From Cohnella silvisoli (GTDB taxonomy: Bacteria > Bacillota > Bacilli > Paenibacillales > Paenibacillaceae): a stretch of 64,000 nt of DNA. The DNA lies in the NCBI RefSeq assembly GCF_021190915.1, contig NZ_JAIOAP010000014.1, positions 124,001 to 188,000 on the forward strand, written 5' to 3'. Shown here piece by piece: positions 35,061 to 43,574 of the stretch. A model generated the notes under the pieces. It saw only the letters and a program-made list of their open reading frames with translations. It made no database searches and had not been told where the DNA came from. Each line of letters starts with the position of its first letter. The stretch's first letter is position 1. The translations under genes were made by a program, and so were the position numbers.

Positions 35061-35272
35061 TACTGGCTTCCCCCGCTTACGATGTTCTGAACGCGGCCGA
35101 CTTGGCCATCCTGCAACCTGACTTTAATTCCATGTGGATGCTGAGCCGAATTAGTCAACAGATCCTTCACGATTCCGCGAGTTGTTTTCCCCGTTCGTTG
35201 ATCCTGCTTCAATACGATATCGACTTCAAGCCCTGGCTTGACATCATTACGAATTTTACCGCTGCCTGCCAT
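35060..35272 (-). CDS. ywbE: YwbE-family protein (DUF2196)
   Basis: 70 residues from the ATG at 35272; an in-frame TTG at 35296 could add 8 residues. VKPGLEVDIVLKQDQRTGKT and TRGIVKDLLTNSAQHPHGIK, then VGRVQNIV, match the YwbE family of small basic beta proteins of unknown function. It overlaps rlmH by one base, so the two are co-transcribed and probably translationally coupled. Confidence 0.85.
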   Translation of the reverse strand: MAGSGKIRNDVKPGLEVDIVLKQDQRTGKTTRGIVKDLLTNSAQHPHGIKVRLQDGQVGRVQNIVSGGSQ

Positions 35273-35337
35273 ACAATCGTTCAACTCCTGCTTCAATTCA
35301 TCTAGTAAATCCTATCGTACCACAACAACCGCGCAAC

Positions 35338-35375
35338 CAAAAACCCGGCCAACCCTCCGAAGAAAGTTGACCGGG
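35338..35375 (-). terminator. Terminator of the YhgE-like gene
   Basis: Stem CCCGGCCAAC (35344-35353) with GTTGACCGGG (35366-35375), one G-U pair, with a T run following on the minus strand. Confidence 0.75.
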
Positions 35376-35397
35376 CATCATTCATCATCTTCAACCG

Positions 35398-36588
35398 TTA
35401 ATTGATCGGCGCAGAAACAACTGCGCTCTTCTCCATTTTCCCCGCCATCGTCTTCTTCACGCTTGAAGCGAGCAAGATCACAAGGAATGATCCCGCGATT
35501 CCCCACAACACGGCCGCATTTGAGCTAACCGAATCCAAGCCGCCGAAATACATGACCTCGCGTAATCCCGCCGCTACGAACCTTAATGGTGTCCAGGAAT
35601 ATAACCAATCCTGCGTTGTCTGAGATAAGAACTCGGGAGCCATATTGAGAACCGGCATGGAGAAAAACATAAGCAGAACAAGGATCGCCATAGCCGGAAG
35701 CCCAATCCAGTTTAACAAAGCCGACTGAAGCAGGAAGAACGCCGAGCCTGCAAGCCACAGGAACAGCCACGTATCAACAGTTTGCGTAAGCTCCATCCCG
35801 TACCAAGACGATGCCATCCAGACTAAGAATCCCGAAGCAACACCCGTGATCCCCAATCCCGCCGCCGACTGAGCGACGATAACCGTCCATCTCCGAGCTC
35901 CCGCCGCAATTGCCTTCTGATTGGTTAAGAACAGAATCATCCCGGTAACCAAGCTGCCCATCCATATAATCTGAGTAAGCAACCCCGGTGCATTGCCGTT
36001 CGCGTTATTGGTGCCAACCGGATGAACGCTCTCCTCCTGTACGATAATAGGACTGAGGAACGCCTGTGCCGCTCCTACCGAAATCTGTTCCGTTTGTTGC
36101 CCGATCTGCCCAAGCCATTGCTTCGAAAGCTCCAAGCTGACGCCTTTCATCGCCTGGCCTAATATTTGTTTCACAGCCGTTGCGGCTTGCATATTCATGC
36201 CCTCGTTAGTGATGATTTGCACGGTAGCAGGTTTAGGAGCCGGGGTCGCGAGCGATAATAAACCGCTGCTTAAATCCGCCGGCAGCACTAGCGCCCCGTA
36301 GTATTCGTGTTTATCGAGCCCAGCCCGAGCCTCTTCCTCGGAACCAACGATTTGCCAAATAATCGGAATCTGCTTATTCGCTGTTAACTTCTCCCGAATC
36401 ATTTCCCCTACCGCAAGCTTACCTCCGGTCGGCAGCTCTGCCGATTGATCCAACACGACTAACGCAACGGGCATCTCCTTCGGTTTCGTTCCTAAAACGG
36501 ACCCCATCATTGCCGCACCGAACACGATCAGCACGACCATTACGATAACAATCCCGATCCACAACAATTTTTGCTTAAAAATAGCCAT
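35398..36588 (-). CDS. YhgE/Pip-like ABC-2-type membrane protein
   Basis: 396 residues from the ATG at 36588, preceded by GGTGGAG. One N-terminal membrane helix (LWIGIVIVMVVLIVFGAAMM), an extracellular domain of about 180 residues (VALVVLDQSAELPTGGKLAV, YGALVLPADLSSGLLSL), then five helices at the C-terminus. This is the YhgE/Pip/DUF3533 layout, related to the permease parts of ABC-2 exporters and type VII secretion accessory proteins. No ATPase is adjacent. It is divergent from a TetR gene and probably repressed by it, which suggests export of a toxic compound. Confidence 0.8.
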   Translation of the reverse strand: MAIFKQKLLWIGIVIVMVVLIVFGAAMMGSVLGTKPKEMPVALVVLDQSAELPTGGKLAVGEMIREKLTANKQIPIIWQIVGSEEEARAGLDKHEYYGALVLPADLSSGLLSLATPAPKPATVQIITNEGMNMQAATAVKQILGQAMKGVSLELSKQWLGQIGQQTEQISVGAAQAFLSPIIVQEESVHPVGTNNANGNAPGLLTQIIWMGSLVTGMILFLTNQKAIAAGARRWTVIVAQSAAGLGITGVASGFLVWMASSWYGMELTQTVDTWLFLWLAGSAFFLLQSALLNWIGLPAMAILVLLMFFSMPVLNMAPEFLSQTTQDWLYSWTPLRFVAAGLREVMYFGGLDSVSSNAAVLWGIAGSFLVILLASSVKKTMAGKMEKSAVVSAPIN

Positions 36589-36613
36589 TTTCTCCACCTG
36601 CTCCTTCTTTATT

Positions 36614-36710
36614 TTAATGAACAACATGTTGATTAATAATCACATTGTTTATTATAATGAGATGAGCCGCGAATTCAATAACCACCTTACACCGACATTG
36701 TTCATTAATC
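36614..36710. promoter_or_regulatory. Divergent TetR operator region
   Basis: Three related motifs occur: TTAATGAACAACATG (36614-36628), CATTGTTTATTATAAT (36643-36658, inverse) and CATTGTTCATTAATC (36696-36710, inverse). The first includes the palindrome CAACATGTTG (36622-36631). The shared half-site is TTAATGAACAATG or its complement. They lie between the YhgE-like gene and the TetR gene, as expected for TetR binding. Confidence 0.55.
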
Positions 36711-36768
36711 GTCACTCCAACAAGCAACTGTATATTATCTTCATTATTTTTTCATAAAGAGGTGCGGA

Positions 36769-37377
36769 ATGTCTGATAAAATAGATCGGCGGCAAGCCCG
36801 GACGAAGCTGCTTCTGTATAAAGCGCTTATGGAGCTCATTGAGGAGAAGGGTACGGATGGAGTCACTGTGACAGATATAACGACCCGTGCGGATATCAAT
36901 CGAGGAACTTTCTATTTGCACTATCGGGATGTGCCCGACATGATGGATCAGATCAAGGAGGATGTGTTCGGCAAAATACAGAGTATCATGGTCACGCTCG
37001 ATTTCAGAGAAGCCATGAAATATGCCACCCATACCGAGCCGTATCCGACATCTGTTCTGATCTTCGAGGAGCTTGCCCGTCATGCGGATTTTCTCAAGGT
37101 GATACTAGGGCCTAACGGCGACCTGTCGTATGCGATCCGGTTTAGGAATTTCATGGCTTCCCAAATCTTCAATAAACTTAACTTTTTGCAACCAGAGGAA
37201 ACGAACTTCCTCATTCCTCGAGACTACCTTATTGCTTACATTTCTTCCGCCCACTTCGGCTTGGTGCTGCATTGGCTTGAATCCGGTATGACGCAAACTC
37301 CTTATCAAATGGGTCTCATGATCACGCAAATCGTCAATCATGGTCCGATTGCTTCAACGGGGATAAGGAATAATTAA
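36769..37377 (+). CDS. TetR/AcrR-family repressor
   Basis: 202 residues. DNA-binding domain at about 8-55 (GVTVTDITTRADINRGTFYL, then HYRDVPDM), followed by a C-terminal TetR_C_8-like ligand domain (FEELARHADFLKVILGPNGD). AGAGGTGCGGA precedes the ATG. It presumably represses the divergent YhgE-like gene and itself at the repeats between them. Confidence 0.9.
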   Translation: MSDKIDRRQARTKLLLYKALMELIEEKGTDGVTVTDITTRADINRGTFYLHYRDVPDMMDQIKEDVFGKIQSIMVTLDFREAMKYATHTEPYPTSVLIFEELARHADFLKVILGPNGDLSYAIRFRNFMASQIFNKLNFLQPEETNFLIPRDYLIAYISSAHFGLVLHWLESGMTQTPYQMGLMITQIVNHGPIASTGIRNN

Positions 37378-37381
37378 CGCG

Positions 37382-37423
37382 CAAAAAATCCCGCACCAGC
37401 CCAAGATTGGGTGATACGGGATT
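37382..37423. terminator. Terminator between tetR and the DEAD-box gene
   Basis: Stem AATCCCG (37387-37393) with CGGGATT (37417-37423) and an inner CACC...GGTG pairing. On the minus strand it is followed by a T run, so it mainly serves the helicase gene; it may stop tetR too. Confidence 0.75.
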
Positions 37424-37441
37424 GCTAAATTAGTTAAAAAT

Positions 37442-39499
37442 CTATCTGCCGCGCGATGCACCGCGACCGCCGCCGCCACGACTACCTCCGCCGGACGGTC
37501 CTTTCGGACCCTTGAATCCGCCACCGGCTTTGCCGCCGCCGAACCCGCCGCTCTTCGGCCCGGAAGACCTTCCGCCGCCAAAGCTGTTGCCGCCGCGTTG
37601 TTCCGACTTGCGTCCTCCTGACGATGATCCGCCGCCCGTTCCAGAACGACCAAACCCGCCGCCGGACGAACCAGCGCTCGACCGACCGCTAAACCCTCCG
37701 CGCTCTTCGCCTTTACGTCCGAAGCTTCCGCTTTCGGATACCCGCTCGGCTAACCGTTCGCTAGAATTCCGTCGGGTTGATCCGCCACTCTTGCTCGGCC
37801 TTCCCTCGCCGCGTTCTTCAGACGCTCTACCGAAGCCTGCTCCTGCGCCAGGACGACTAGCGCCACGATCATCGGAAGACTTCCGTCCGCCGAATCCACC
37901 CATGCGACCCGAGCCGCTCAATCGGCCAGCCCCGCCCGTCCCGGCGCCCGCGGACCGGCCAAAGCCGCCGCGATCGTCGGAAGGCTTGCGACCGCCTCCG
38001 GTTCTGCCGCCGGCGGAAGGTTTACGTTCACCACTCTCGCTGAACGTAAACCCAATCGCCTCGTCCGAAGCACTCGCCGAAGACCTGCCCGGGCGGCCAA
38101 CTTTCACCGCATCGCGGCTCTGGCCGCGATCCACCCACGCGCCCGCGCTCGTGCGGTTGCCCGAACCCGGCTTCGCGGCCGGCGCGCCGCGTTTCTTATC
38201 GCCGCCGCGCCCACCGCCCGCTCCGGCGCCATAAGACTTGTCGCCGCCACGAGCTTTGCTCGCGCCGATGCTCCTGCCCTTCGCTATTCCCGCGCTGCTC
38301 CCGCGTCCGCGACTCGCGCCGCTGCCAGGCCTGCCTAGCCCGCCGCCGCTGCGCGGTCCTTCCAATCCACCGCCGCCTAGCGGCGCGCCCTCTTCGCTCC
38401 GGCGTTCCATCGCCATCTGGATCCCATTCTCGATATCCGCCAGCTCCCGGCGATCCTTCGGCGAGATCAACGTGATCGCAAGCCCCGACTCTCCGGCACG
38501 GCCCGTCCGACCGATCCGGTGGATGTAGCTCTCCACGTCCTGCGGAACGTCGTAGTTAAACACGTGAGTAACGCCTTCAACGTCGAGCCCGCGCGCCGCG
38601 ATATCCGTAGCGATCAGGAACTGCAGCCTTGCATCGCGGAACCTCTTCATAACTTGCTCCCGCTTCGCCTGGGACAAGTCCCCGTGCAGCTCATCGGACG
38701 AATAGCCCATTTCCTGCAACGCTTCGTTCAATACCGCCGCCCGCCGTTTCGTCCGGCAGAAAATTATGCTCAAATACGGCTGAGTCTCTTCTAACAATTT
38801 AACCAAAGTCGCCTGCTTCTCGCGGTCGGAAGTCTCGATTACCCACTGTCTAATGTCCTTCACCGTCACGCGTTCGGCTTTCACCGTAACGTGTTGGGGA
38901 TTGCGCAAAATCCGCCCAGCCATTTCCCGGATCGAACCAGGCATCGTGGCGGAGAACAGCATCGATTGCTTCTTATAAGGCGTCTTGCTCAGAATTTCCT
39001 CGACTTCCTTCAAGAACCCCATGTGCAGCATTTGATCCGCTTCATCCAACACGAGCATTTTCACATTATCCAACGAAATGGTCTCGCGCGACAGATGATC
39101 AAGCAGTCGACCCGGCGTCGCAACAATAATATGGATATTTCCCTTAAGCTTGAATAACTGCGCCTCTACGTCCTGTCCGCCATACACGGCAAGCACCTTA
39201 ATGCCATCCTCAGGCTGAATCAGCTTCTTGATCTCCGCCGTAATCTGTATCGCCAATTCGCGCGTAGGCGTTACGATCAAACCCTGCACGTGCGGCAAAT
39301 CCGTTTTTATTTTGTCCAGCATAGGAAGCACGAAAGCCAATGTTTTCCCCGTACCCGTCTGCGCCTGGCTAATGACATCATGCCCGGCCGTTACGATCGG
39401 AATCGTCTCTTCCTGCACCGGCGTCGGCGTTACGATCCCCATCGCTTTCAGTATCGCAACCCGGCTTTCCGACACGCCTAATCCCGCAAAATCCGTCAC
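37442..39499 (-). CDS. DEAD-box RNA helicase with long Gly/Ser/Arg-rich tail
   Basis: 685 residues from a GTG at 39499 that has GGAG 8 nt upstream; an ATG at 39550 would add 17 residues but has no ribosome binding site. All helicase motifs are present: Q-motif PTPVQ, AQTGTGKT (I), PTRELA (Ia), DEADQML (II), SAT (III), RGLDVEGV (V) and HRIGRTGRAG (VI). The core ends around residue 355. The remaining about 330 residues are low-complexity Gly/Ser/Arg with many RGG/GGR/GRSS units, far longer than in CshA or CshB. It probably remodels rRNA/mRNA, perhaps at low temperature. Confidence 0.88.
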   Translation of the reverse strand: MTDFAGLGVSESRVAILKAMGIVTPTPVQEETIPIVTAGHDVISQAQTGTGKTLAFVLPMLDKIKTDLPHVQGLIVTPTRELAIQITAEIKKLIQPEDGIKVLAVYGGQDVEAQLFKLKGNIHIIVATPGRLLDHLSRETISLDNVKMLVLDEADQMLHMGFLKEVEEILSKTPYKKQSMLFSATMPGSIREMAGRILRNPQHVTVKAERVTVKDIRQWVIETSDREKQATLVKLLEETQPYLSIIFCRTKRRAAVLNEALQEMGYSSDELHGDLSQAKREQVMKRFRDARLQFLIATDIAARGLDVEGVTHVFNYDVPQDVESYIHRIGRTGRAGESGLAITLISPKDRRELADIENGIQMAMERRSEEGAPLGGGGLEGPRSGGGLGRPGSGASRGRGSSAGIAKGRSIGASKARGGDKSYGAGAGGGRGGDKKRGAPAAKPGSGNRTSAGAWVDRGQSRDAVKVGRPGRSSASASDEAIGFTFSESGERKPSAGGRTGGGRKPSDDRGGFGRSAGAGTGGAGRLSGSGRMGGFGGRKSSDDRGASRPGAGAGFGRASEERGEGRPSKSGGSTRRNSSERLAERVSESGSFGRKGEERGGFSGRSSAGSSGGGFGRSGTGGGSSSGGRKSEQRGGNSFGGGRSSGPKSGGFGGGKAGGGFKGPKGPSGGGSRGGGGRGASRGR

Positions 39500-39624
39500 C
39501 TGATCCACTCCATCCTTTATCCCAAACCCTTGTTGGCTTCCCAAACCCATCCGATTCTTTAGCCATTACCTTCTATCCTACCACATACGGGCAATTGAAA
39601 TGTACTGTTCTGCATATTCGCCCA

Positions 39625-39665
39625 CAACAAAACCCGCTAAAGTCCCTATACGGACCAAGCGGGTT
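39625..39665 (-). terminator. Terminator of the SPFH cluster
   Basis: Stem AACCCGCT (39631-39638) with AGCGGGTT (39658-39665), plus inner GTCC/GGAC pairing; a T-rich tract follows on the minus strand. Confidence 0.75.
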
Positions 39666-39691
39666 CGTTTAACTCCGTGCATGACATGTCT

Positions 39692-40432
39692 CTAAACCGG
39701 CAAATACAGTACGTTGCCGCAGAACTCGCAATCCGTATGTTTTCCGGGAATGACTCGGGAGCTCGCCCCGCATCCGGAGCACGTAATCGGCATCGGTACT
39801 GCGGCACTCGTTGCCGCCGTTTGATTAACCGCCTCAGTATAATTATCCTCTTCCTCATTTTCCTCTACATATTCTTCATCTATCTCTTCTTCATCTTCCT
39901 CAACGTACTCTTCATCCGAATCATCTTCTTCGTATTCCACGAAGATTTCCCTAGTTTCCTTATCGAGCGTCGCACCCGTGAACACTTCCGTGTCGATCAA
40001 ATATTCGAGATCCTGCATGACGTTGTTCACGCTCTGGCCGGTAAGCCTAGAGATTTGATCGATGGACTCCATTTCCTTCTCATAAATTAAAGTATCATAA
40101 AGGTTATAGAGGGCCTGCATCTTCATCCGTCTGCGATAAGCGATAATGTAGAAGATAATAGCGGGGACTCCGAAGAACACTCCTAACACTATGAATACCG
40201 CGTTCGTGTCGTCAGGTGTACTTTCCGAGGATGCCGCGGCAACGATTACCCATACCAACCCGAGCAGCACCAAGAACGAATGTCCCACCAATTTATAATC
40301 GTCGGCACGCAGATGATTAACTTTGTAATGCGCAACGAACCTGATCAGAAGAAGTACGGCCCCAACCGGGAAAAATAAAATCATACCCAGAATAATCCAA
40401 CCGCCATGGATTTTCGGCTTATCTATTGGCAC
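39692..40432 (-). CDS. Membrane protein with acidic linker and C-terminal zinc ribbon (YdjG-like)
   Basis: 246 residues. Three membrane helices (about 10-32, 50-68, 78-98) are followed by a helical soluble segment (SIDQISRLTGQSVNNVMQDL). A very acidic stretch of Glu/Asp comes next (about 165-205), and a zinc ribbon CSGC...CEFC ends the protein (about 222-240). Last gene of a three-gene operon with an SPFH protein. Its layout recalls YdjG of B. subtilis; the link is from context and layout, not from close sequence identity. Confidence 0.65.
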   Translation of the reverse strand: MPIDKPKIHGGWIILGMILFFPVGAVLLLIRFVAHYKVNHLRADDYKLVGHSFLVLLGLVWVIVAAASSESTPDDTNAVFIVLGVFFGVPAIIFYIIAYRRRMKMQALYNLYDTLIYEKEMESIDQISRLTGQSVNNVMQDLEYLIDTEVFTGATLDKETREIFVEYEEDDSDEEYVEEDEEEIDEEYVEENEEEDNYTEAVNQTAATSAAVPMPITCSGCGASSRVIPGKHTDCEFCGNVLYLPV

Positions 40433-40450
40433 GTTAGTCCCTCTTTCTTG

Positions 40451-41197
40451 TCATTTTAATTGAAGAAGCCGCTGGTTCCTGCTCTCTAGGAGGTTCATCG
40501 TCTCGCGAATCTGCCGGCCAACCCTCTCGGTTTCTCCGGTTGTTTCCGTTTCCTTTACGAGACTGCTGATACCGCTCGCCAGCTCATGAACTTGCTGCAT
40601 CAAGCTTTCCTCCGTGCCGACAAGGGAAGGATGGGACACCGGATCGCTGTAGCGAACTTTCTCCTCCAACTCTGCGATGCCTTTGGCCAATCCGCCTCTC
40701 TCCTCATGGTTCCACCCCGCAAGCTCCTGCTTGATGGAGAGCAGAGTCGACCGCATTCCCGATACCCATTGCACTTGGGCCGTGGAATTCACTTCTTGAT
40801 CATCCGCATGTCGGAAGTAGATAGCCACCATACTCGCCATTATTCCCGCGACGCCCAGAGCGATAAAGTGCAGGAGGCCATAATTAAAGGTAGATAAATC
40901 GAGCACCAACGAGAAGACGATGATGAAAATAATAACAACGATTAAATAAAGTCCCGCTATCGTACCGAATGCGAGATATCCCGGAATCGTTGCATCGGAA
41001 TGCTTGCGATTCGGAATGTAATATAGCGACAATCCATACAGCGCCGTCTCTGCAATAAACAACGCGAAGAGCGAAATCCATGCATGACTTATCCTCGCAA
41101 AAGGCAGACCGATTAGAAACACGACCGCGAGGGTGACCAGTAACGCTAGAACATATATGACCGTCGCCAATCGTGCGTTATCCCGATGTTTGTCCAT
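40451..41197 (-). CDS. Four-helix membrane protein with cytoplasmic coiled coil (YdjH-like position)
   Basis: 248 residues. Four membrane helices fall within residues 10-125 (VIYVLALLVTLAVVFLIGLP and others), followed by a soluble, mostly helical tail of about 115 residues with heptad-like spacing (MQQVHELASGISSLVKETET). It starts 12 bp after the SPFH gene and ends 18 bp before the zinc-ribbon membrane protein gene. No known catalytic motif. Probably a membrane partner of the SPFH scaffold. Confidence 0.65.
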   Translation of the reverse strand: MDKHRDNARLATVIYVLALLVTLAVVFLIGLPFARISHAWISLFALFIAETALYGLSLYYIPNRKHSDATIPGYLAFGTIAGLYLIVVIIFIIVFSLVLDLSTFNYGLLHFIALGVAGIMASMVAIYFRHADDQEVNSTAQVQWVSGMRSTLLSIKQELAGWNHEERGGLAKGIAELEEKVRYSDPVSHPSLVGTEESLMQQVHELASGISSLVKETETTGETERVGRQIRETMNLLESRNQRLLQLK

Positions 41198-41209
41198 ATC
41201 GTGCGCCCC

Positions 41210-42427
41210 CTACTCAATCAACTTGTTGCCGCATTCCAGGCAGAACTTCTGTCCCGGCTTCACGTCATGCTGGCATTGGCCGCACTTCAGAGACATGCTA
41301 GCCCCGCAATTCATGCAGAACTTGCCTGCCGGATCGACTTGTTCTCCGCACTTGTAGCAAGGTTTGCCGCCAAAGGAATGCCCGCATTTCGAGCAGCTCC
41401 TGGCGTCTTGGGCATTGTCCGCCCCGCACTTCTCGCAGGCGTTGTTCGGATCTCCGCAATGAAGGCAGAACTTGGCTCCGGCCGGGAAAGACTTGCCGCA
41501 AGCGCTGCAAGTCACTTCAGCCGCTTGAGCGGCGAAAACAGGGGAAGCGTTCATCTGATTCGTCAATCCCGCCATCTGATTACCGACAGCTCCGCCTATT
41601 CCGAACCCCATGCCCAGCCCGATTCCCGCTCCCATCACGTTAGCGCTGCCGCTGCCTTCGTTCTTCGCGGCGCCCTCGAGCGTATCGAAAGTACGCTCCT
41701 GCTGGTATGTATAGCCAAGGATGTCCATTTCGGCTTTCTTCGCGAGCGCTTCCTTCAGCCTCGCGCTAGCCGGATCATCATCCGGAATATTGATGGAATC
41801 GATATAAAAATTAAGAATTCGAATACCGTAGTCCAGGAATACGGGCCCGATTCTCTCTTCGATATGCTTCGATATCTCGCTGATATAAGCGTTAATTTCC
41901 AGAATGCTGATTTTTTTGAAAATCAAATAAGAAGAAATCAATTCCTTGATATTCATCATCAACAAGCCGCGGAACTGCTTCGTCATCGCTTCCTTGTCGA
42001 ATACCGGAAGCGTGCCGATTAGTTTCAGAAGAAATTTCCGCGAATCCTCGATCTGCAAGCCGAACTGCCCGAACGAGCGGACGGATACGATAATCTGATA
42101 TTTCGGATCCTGCAGCTGCAATGGAGTAGCCGTCCCCCATTTTACGTCTAGGGAATTAATCTTGTTGACGAACCACACTTCCGCCGAGAACGGGGACTTC
42201 CCGCCGAACGGAAGGTTCACGATCTCCTGCAGCCCCGGAATGTTCTGCGTGCTCAACGTATGTCTGCCCGCCGCGAACAGATCGAGCGCTTTGCCGCCTT
42301 TGAACAGAATCGCTTCCTGCGTTTCGTTGACGATTAATTGCGTCCAAGTTCCCAATTCCTGATTGGGGTATTTCCACGCGTACACGTCCGCGGGACCATC
42401 AAATTTAACGACGTCTACAATAGCCAT
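41210..42427 (-). CDS. ydjI: SPFH-domain protein with four zinc ribbons (YdjI-like)
   Basis: 405 residues. SPFH/band-7 domain at about 15-250 (WKYPNQELGTWTQLIVNETQ, LNFYIDSINIPDDD), then a Gly/Asn/Met-rich linker. Four CxxC-x(9-11)-CxxC ribbons end the protein (CSACG...CLHCG, CEKCG...CSKCG, CYKCG...CMNCG, CGQCQ...CLECG). This matches YdjI of B. subtilis, part of a sigma-W-dependent membrane-stress operon (established for that organism). Here the SPFH gene comes first and the membrane proteins follow. AGAGGAGG precedes the ATG. Confidence 0.82.
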   Translation of the reverse strand: MAIVDVVKFDGPADVYAWKYPNQELGTWTQLIVNETQEAILFKGGKALDLFAAGRHTLSTQNIPGLQEIVNLPFGGKSPFSAEVWFVNKINSLDVKWGTATPLQLQDPKYQIIVSVRSFGQFGLQIEDSRKFLLKLIGTLPVFDKEAMTKQFRGLLMMNIKELISSYLIFKKISILEINAYISEISKHIEERIGPVFLDYGIRILNFYIDSINIPDDDPASARLKEALAKKAEMDILGYTYQQERTFDTLEGAAKNEGSGSANVMGAGIGLGMGFGIGGAVGNQMAGLTNQMNASPVFAAQAAEVTCSACGKSFPAGAKFCLHCGDPNNACEKCGADNAQDARSCSKCGHSFGGKPCYKCGEQVDPAGKFCMNCGASMSLKCGQCQHDVKPGQKFCLECGNKLIE

Positions 42428-42495
42428 TAACCGCTTTGCCTCCTCTATGTCTTAAGAACCGGGGTCCATGATGCCTAGTGCCTATTTTTTACGCC

Positions 42496-42523
42496 ATTCT
42501 ACAATTTTCGATTCTATTTCCAA
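42496..42523 (-). promoter_or_regulatory. Possible promoter of the SPFH operon
   Basis: Minus strand TTGGAA (42518-42523), 16-bp spacer and extended TG-TAGAAT (-10 at 42496-42501). No clear sigma-W motif was found. Upstream, 42596-42634 can form a hairpin (AACCCG/CGGGTT) of unclear role. Confidence 0.35.
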
Positions 42524-42692
42524 TTCTACATATAGGATATATTTCCTTTGAATGATTTTCCATAGGAGGAAAAAGATTTTTTAAACATCGCCAAAAACCC
42601 GTCCCATTCTCCCATTCAGGGGAATAAGCGGGTTAGCGCACGTATAAAGCGACCGCCTTCGACCATCCTAATGACAGGAGGTGAGACAAGCG

Positions 42693-42848
42693 ATGGCTAA
42701 AGATGTGCTGTGCGAAGTGAATTCTTGCAAGTATTGGGCGCCCGGAAACGCGTGCAACGCCTCATCGATCTACGTCGTGAACAATCGCAACAAGCAGGCT
42801 TCCAATTCCGATGAAACCGACTGCAAGACGTTCGAGCCGAAAATGTAG
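42693..42848 (+). CDS. DUF1540 small cysteine protein
   Basis: 51 residues, start ATG 42693 after AGGAGGTGA. The sequence DVLCEVNSCKYWAPGNACNA has the DUF1540 spacing C-x4-C-x8-C, and a fourth Cys follows near the end (TDCKTFEP). These four cysteines probably bind a metal. The family is common in spore formers and its role is unknown. A UUCG terminator follows within 20 bp, so it is a free-standing gene. Confidence 0.85.
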   Translation: MAKDVLCEVNSCKYWAPGNACNASSIYVVNNRNKQASNSDETDCKTFEPKM

Positions 42849-42865
42849 GGTTTTCGACGAACGGC

Positions 42866-42892
42866 AAAGGCATCCTTCGGGATGCCTTTTGC
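42866..42892 (+). terminator. UUCG-loop terminator of the DUF1540 gene
   Basis: Stem AAAGGCATCC / GGATGCCTTT around a TTCG tetraloop (42876-42879), followed by T-rich sequence. Confidence 0.9.
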
Positions 42893-42944
42893 TCTTTCCT
42901 CTGTATTGTAACCAACATTGAGAATTATTATCACTCAGCCCGAC

Positions 42945-43021
42945 TTAAGCCGCAAGTTGCTCCTCTACGCTTACCGATGTCTTTTTCTCAAAAGCCAGCA
43001 TAGCGCCGAACGAGACAAAGA
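42945..43021 (-). pseudogene. C-terminal remnant of a membrane transporter
   Basis: Directly after the HxlR stop, the minus strand reads IFVSFGAMLAFEKKTSVSVE, then EQLAA and a stop. It looks like the last helix and tail of an MFS-type protein. Nothing upstream continues it. Short and weak evidence. Confidence 0.25.
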
Positions 43022-43372
43022 TCAGATGTACTGATTCGAATCCATAAAATCAATATGCTTAAAACCCCATCCACACATATCGTTTAAGACAGTGCTTAAC
43101 GTTGTTCCATGTTCAGACAGTGAATATTCAACCTTAGGCGGAATCTCCTGAAAGATCCGTCTAACGACAAGTCCATCCCGCTCCAGCTCCCGGAGTTGAT
43201 TAGTCAGCATACCTTGAGTGACATTCGGCAACGCTCGTCTTAACTCCCCGAACCGCTTCGTACCTTCGTTCAACAATAGGAACAAGATCAGCGGCTTCCA
43301 CTTGCCGCCAATGACATGCAAAGTAACCAATATTCCGTCCTTTGAAGCAACTCTTTGAGTCTCTATTGGCAT
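43022..43372 (-). CDS. HxlR-family transcriptional regulator
   Basis: 116 residues with the HxlR winged helix (LHVIGGKWKPLILFLLLNEG, RFGELRRALPNVTQGMLTNQ, LRELERDGLVVRR). No conserved thiol near the N-terminus, so not obviously a YodB/HypR-type redox sensor. It is divergent from an SDR gene. The intergenic region holds GTAC-N11-GTAC (43478-43496), a possible binding site. Confidence 0.88.
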   Translation of the reverse strand: MPIETQRVASKDGILVTLHVIGGKWKPLILFLLLNEGTKRFGELRRALPNVTQGMLTNQLRELERDGLVVRRIFQEIPPKVEYSLSEHGTTLSTVLNDMCGWGFKHIDFMDSNQYI

Positions 43373-43477
43373 GTATCCGACTCCTTATTCACTGGAGATT
43401 TTATACCCAAATTTGCACCCTAATCGTACCTTAACAAAATAACCGTGGCGCATCCATAGTCCTTTTTTCCATACTAG

Positions 43478-43496
43478 GTACGTTTAAACTGCGTAC
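43478..43496. promoter_or_regulatory. Possible HxlR operator
   Basis: GTAC-N11-GTAC in the divergent region, within TACTAGGTAC and TGCGTACTTTG. HxlR-type regulators often bind such spaced GTAC or TACT half-sites. Only position and pattern support this. Confidence 0.3.
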
Positions 43497-43574
43497 TTTG
43501 CAAATGTGCGATTGTGGCCAATAATGGGGCTGTAACGAATACTCGTCAACAAGAGTTGAGAAAGGAAGATCAGG

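Noticed and set aside
37512..38234. 240-codon Pro-rich frame opposite the helicase tail
   Set aside because: It is the reverse of the low-complexity Gly/Ser/Arg tail; Pro-rich content follows from the codon bias.
42428..42600. Sigma-W type promoter for the SPFH operon
   Set aside because: No TGAAAC-N16-CGTA motif was found; only a sigma-A-like site is visible.
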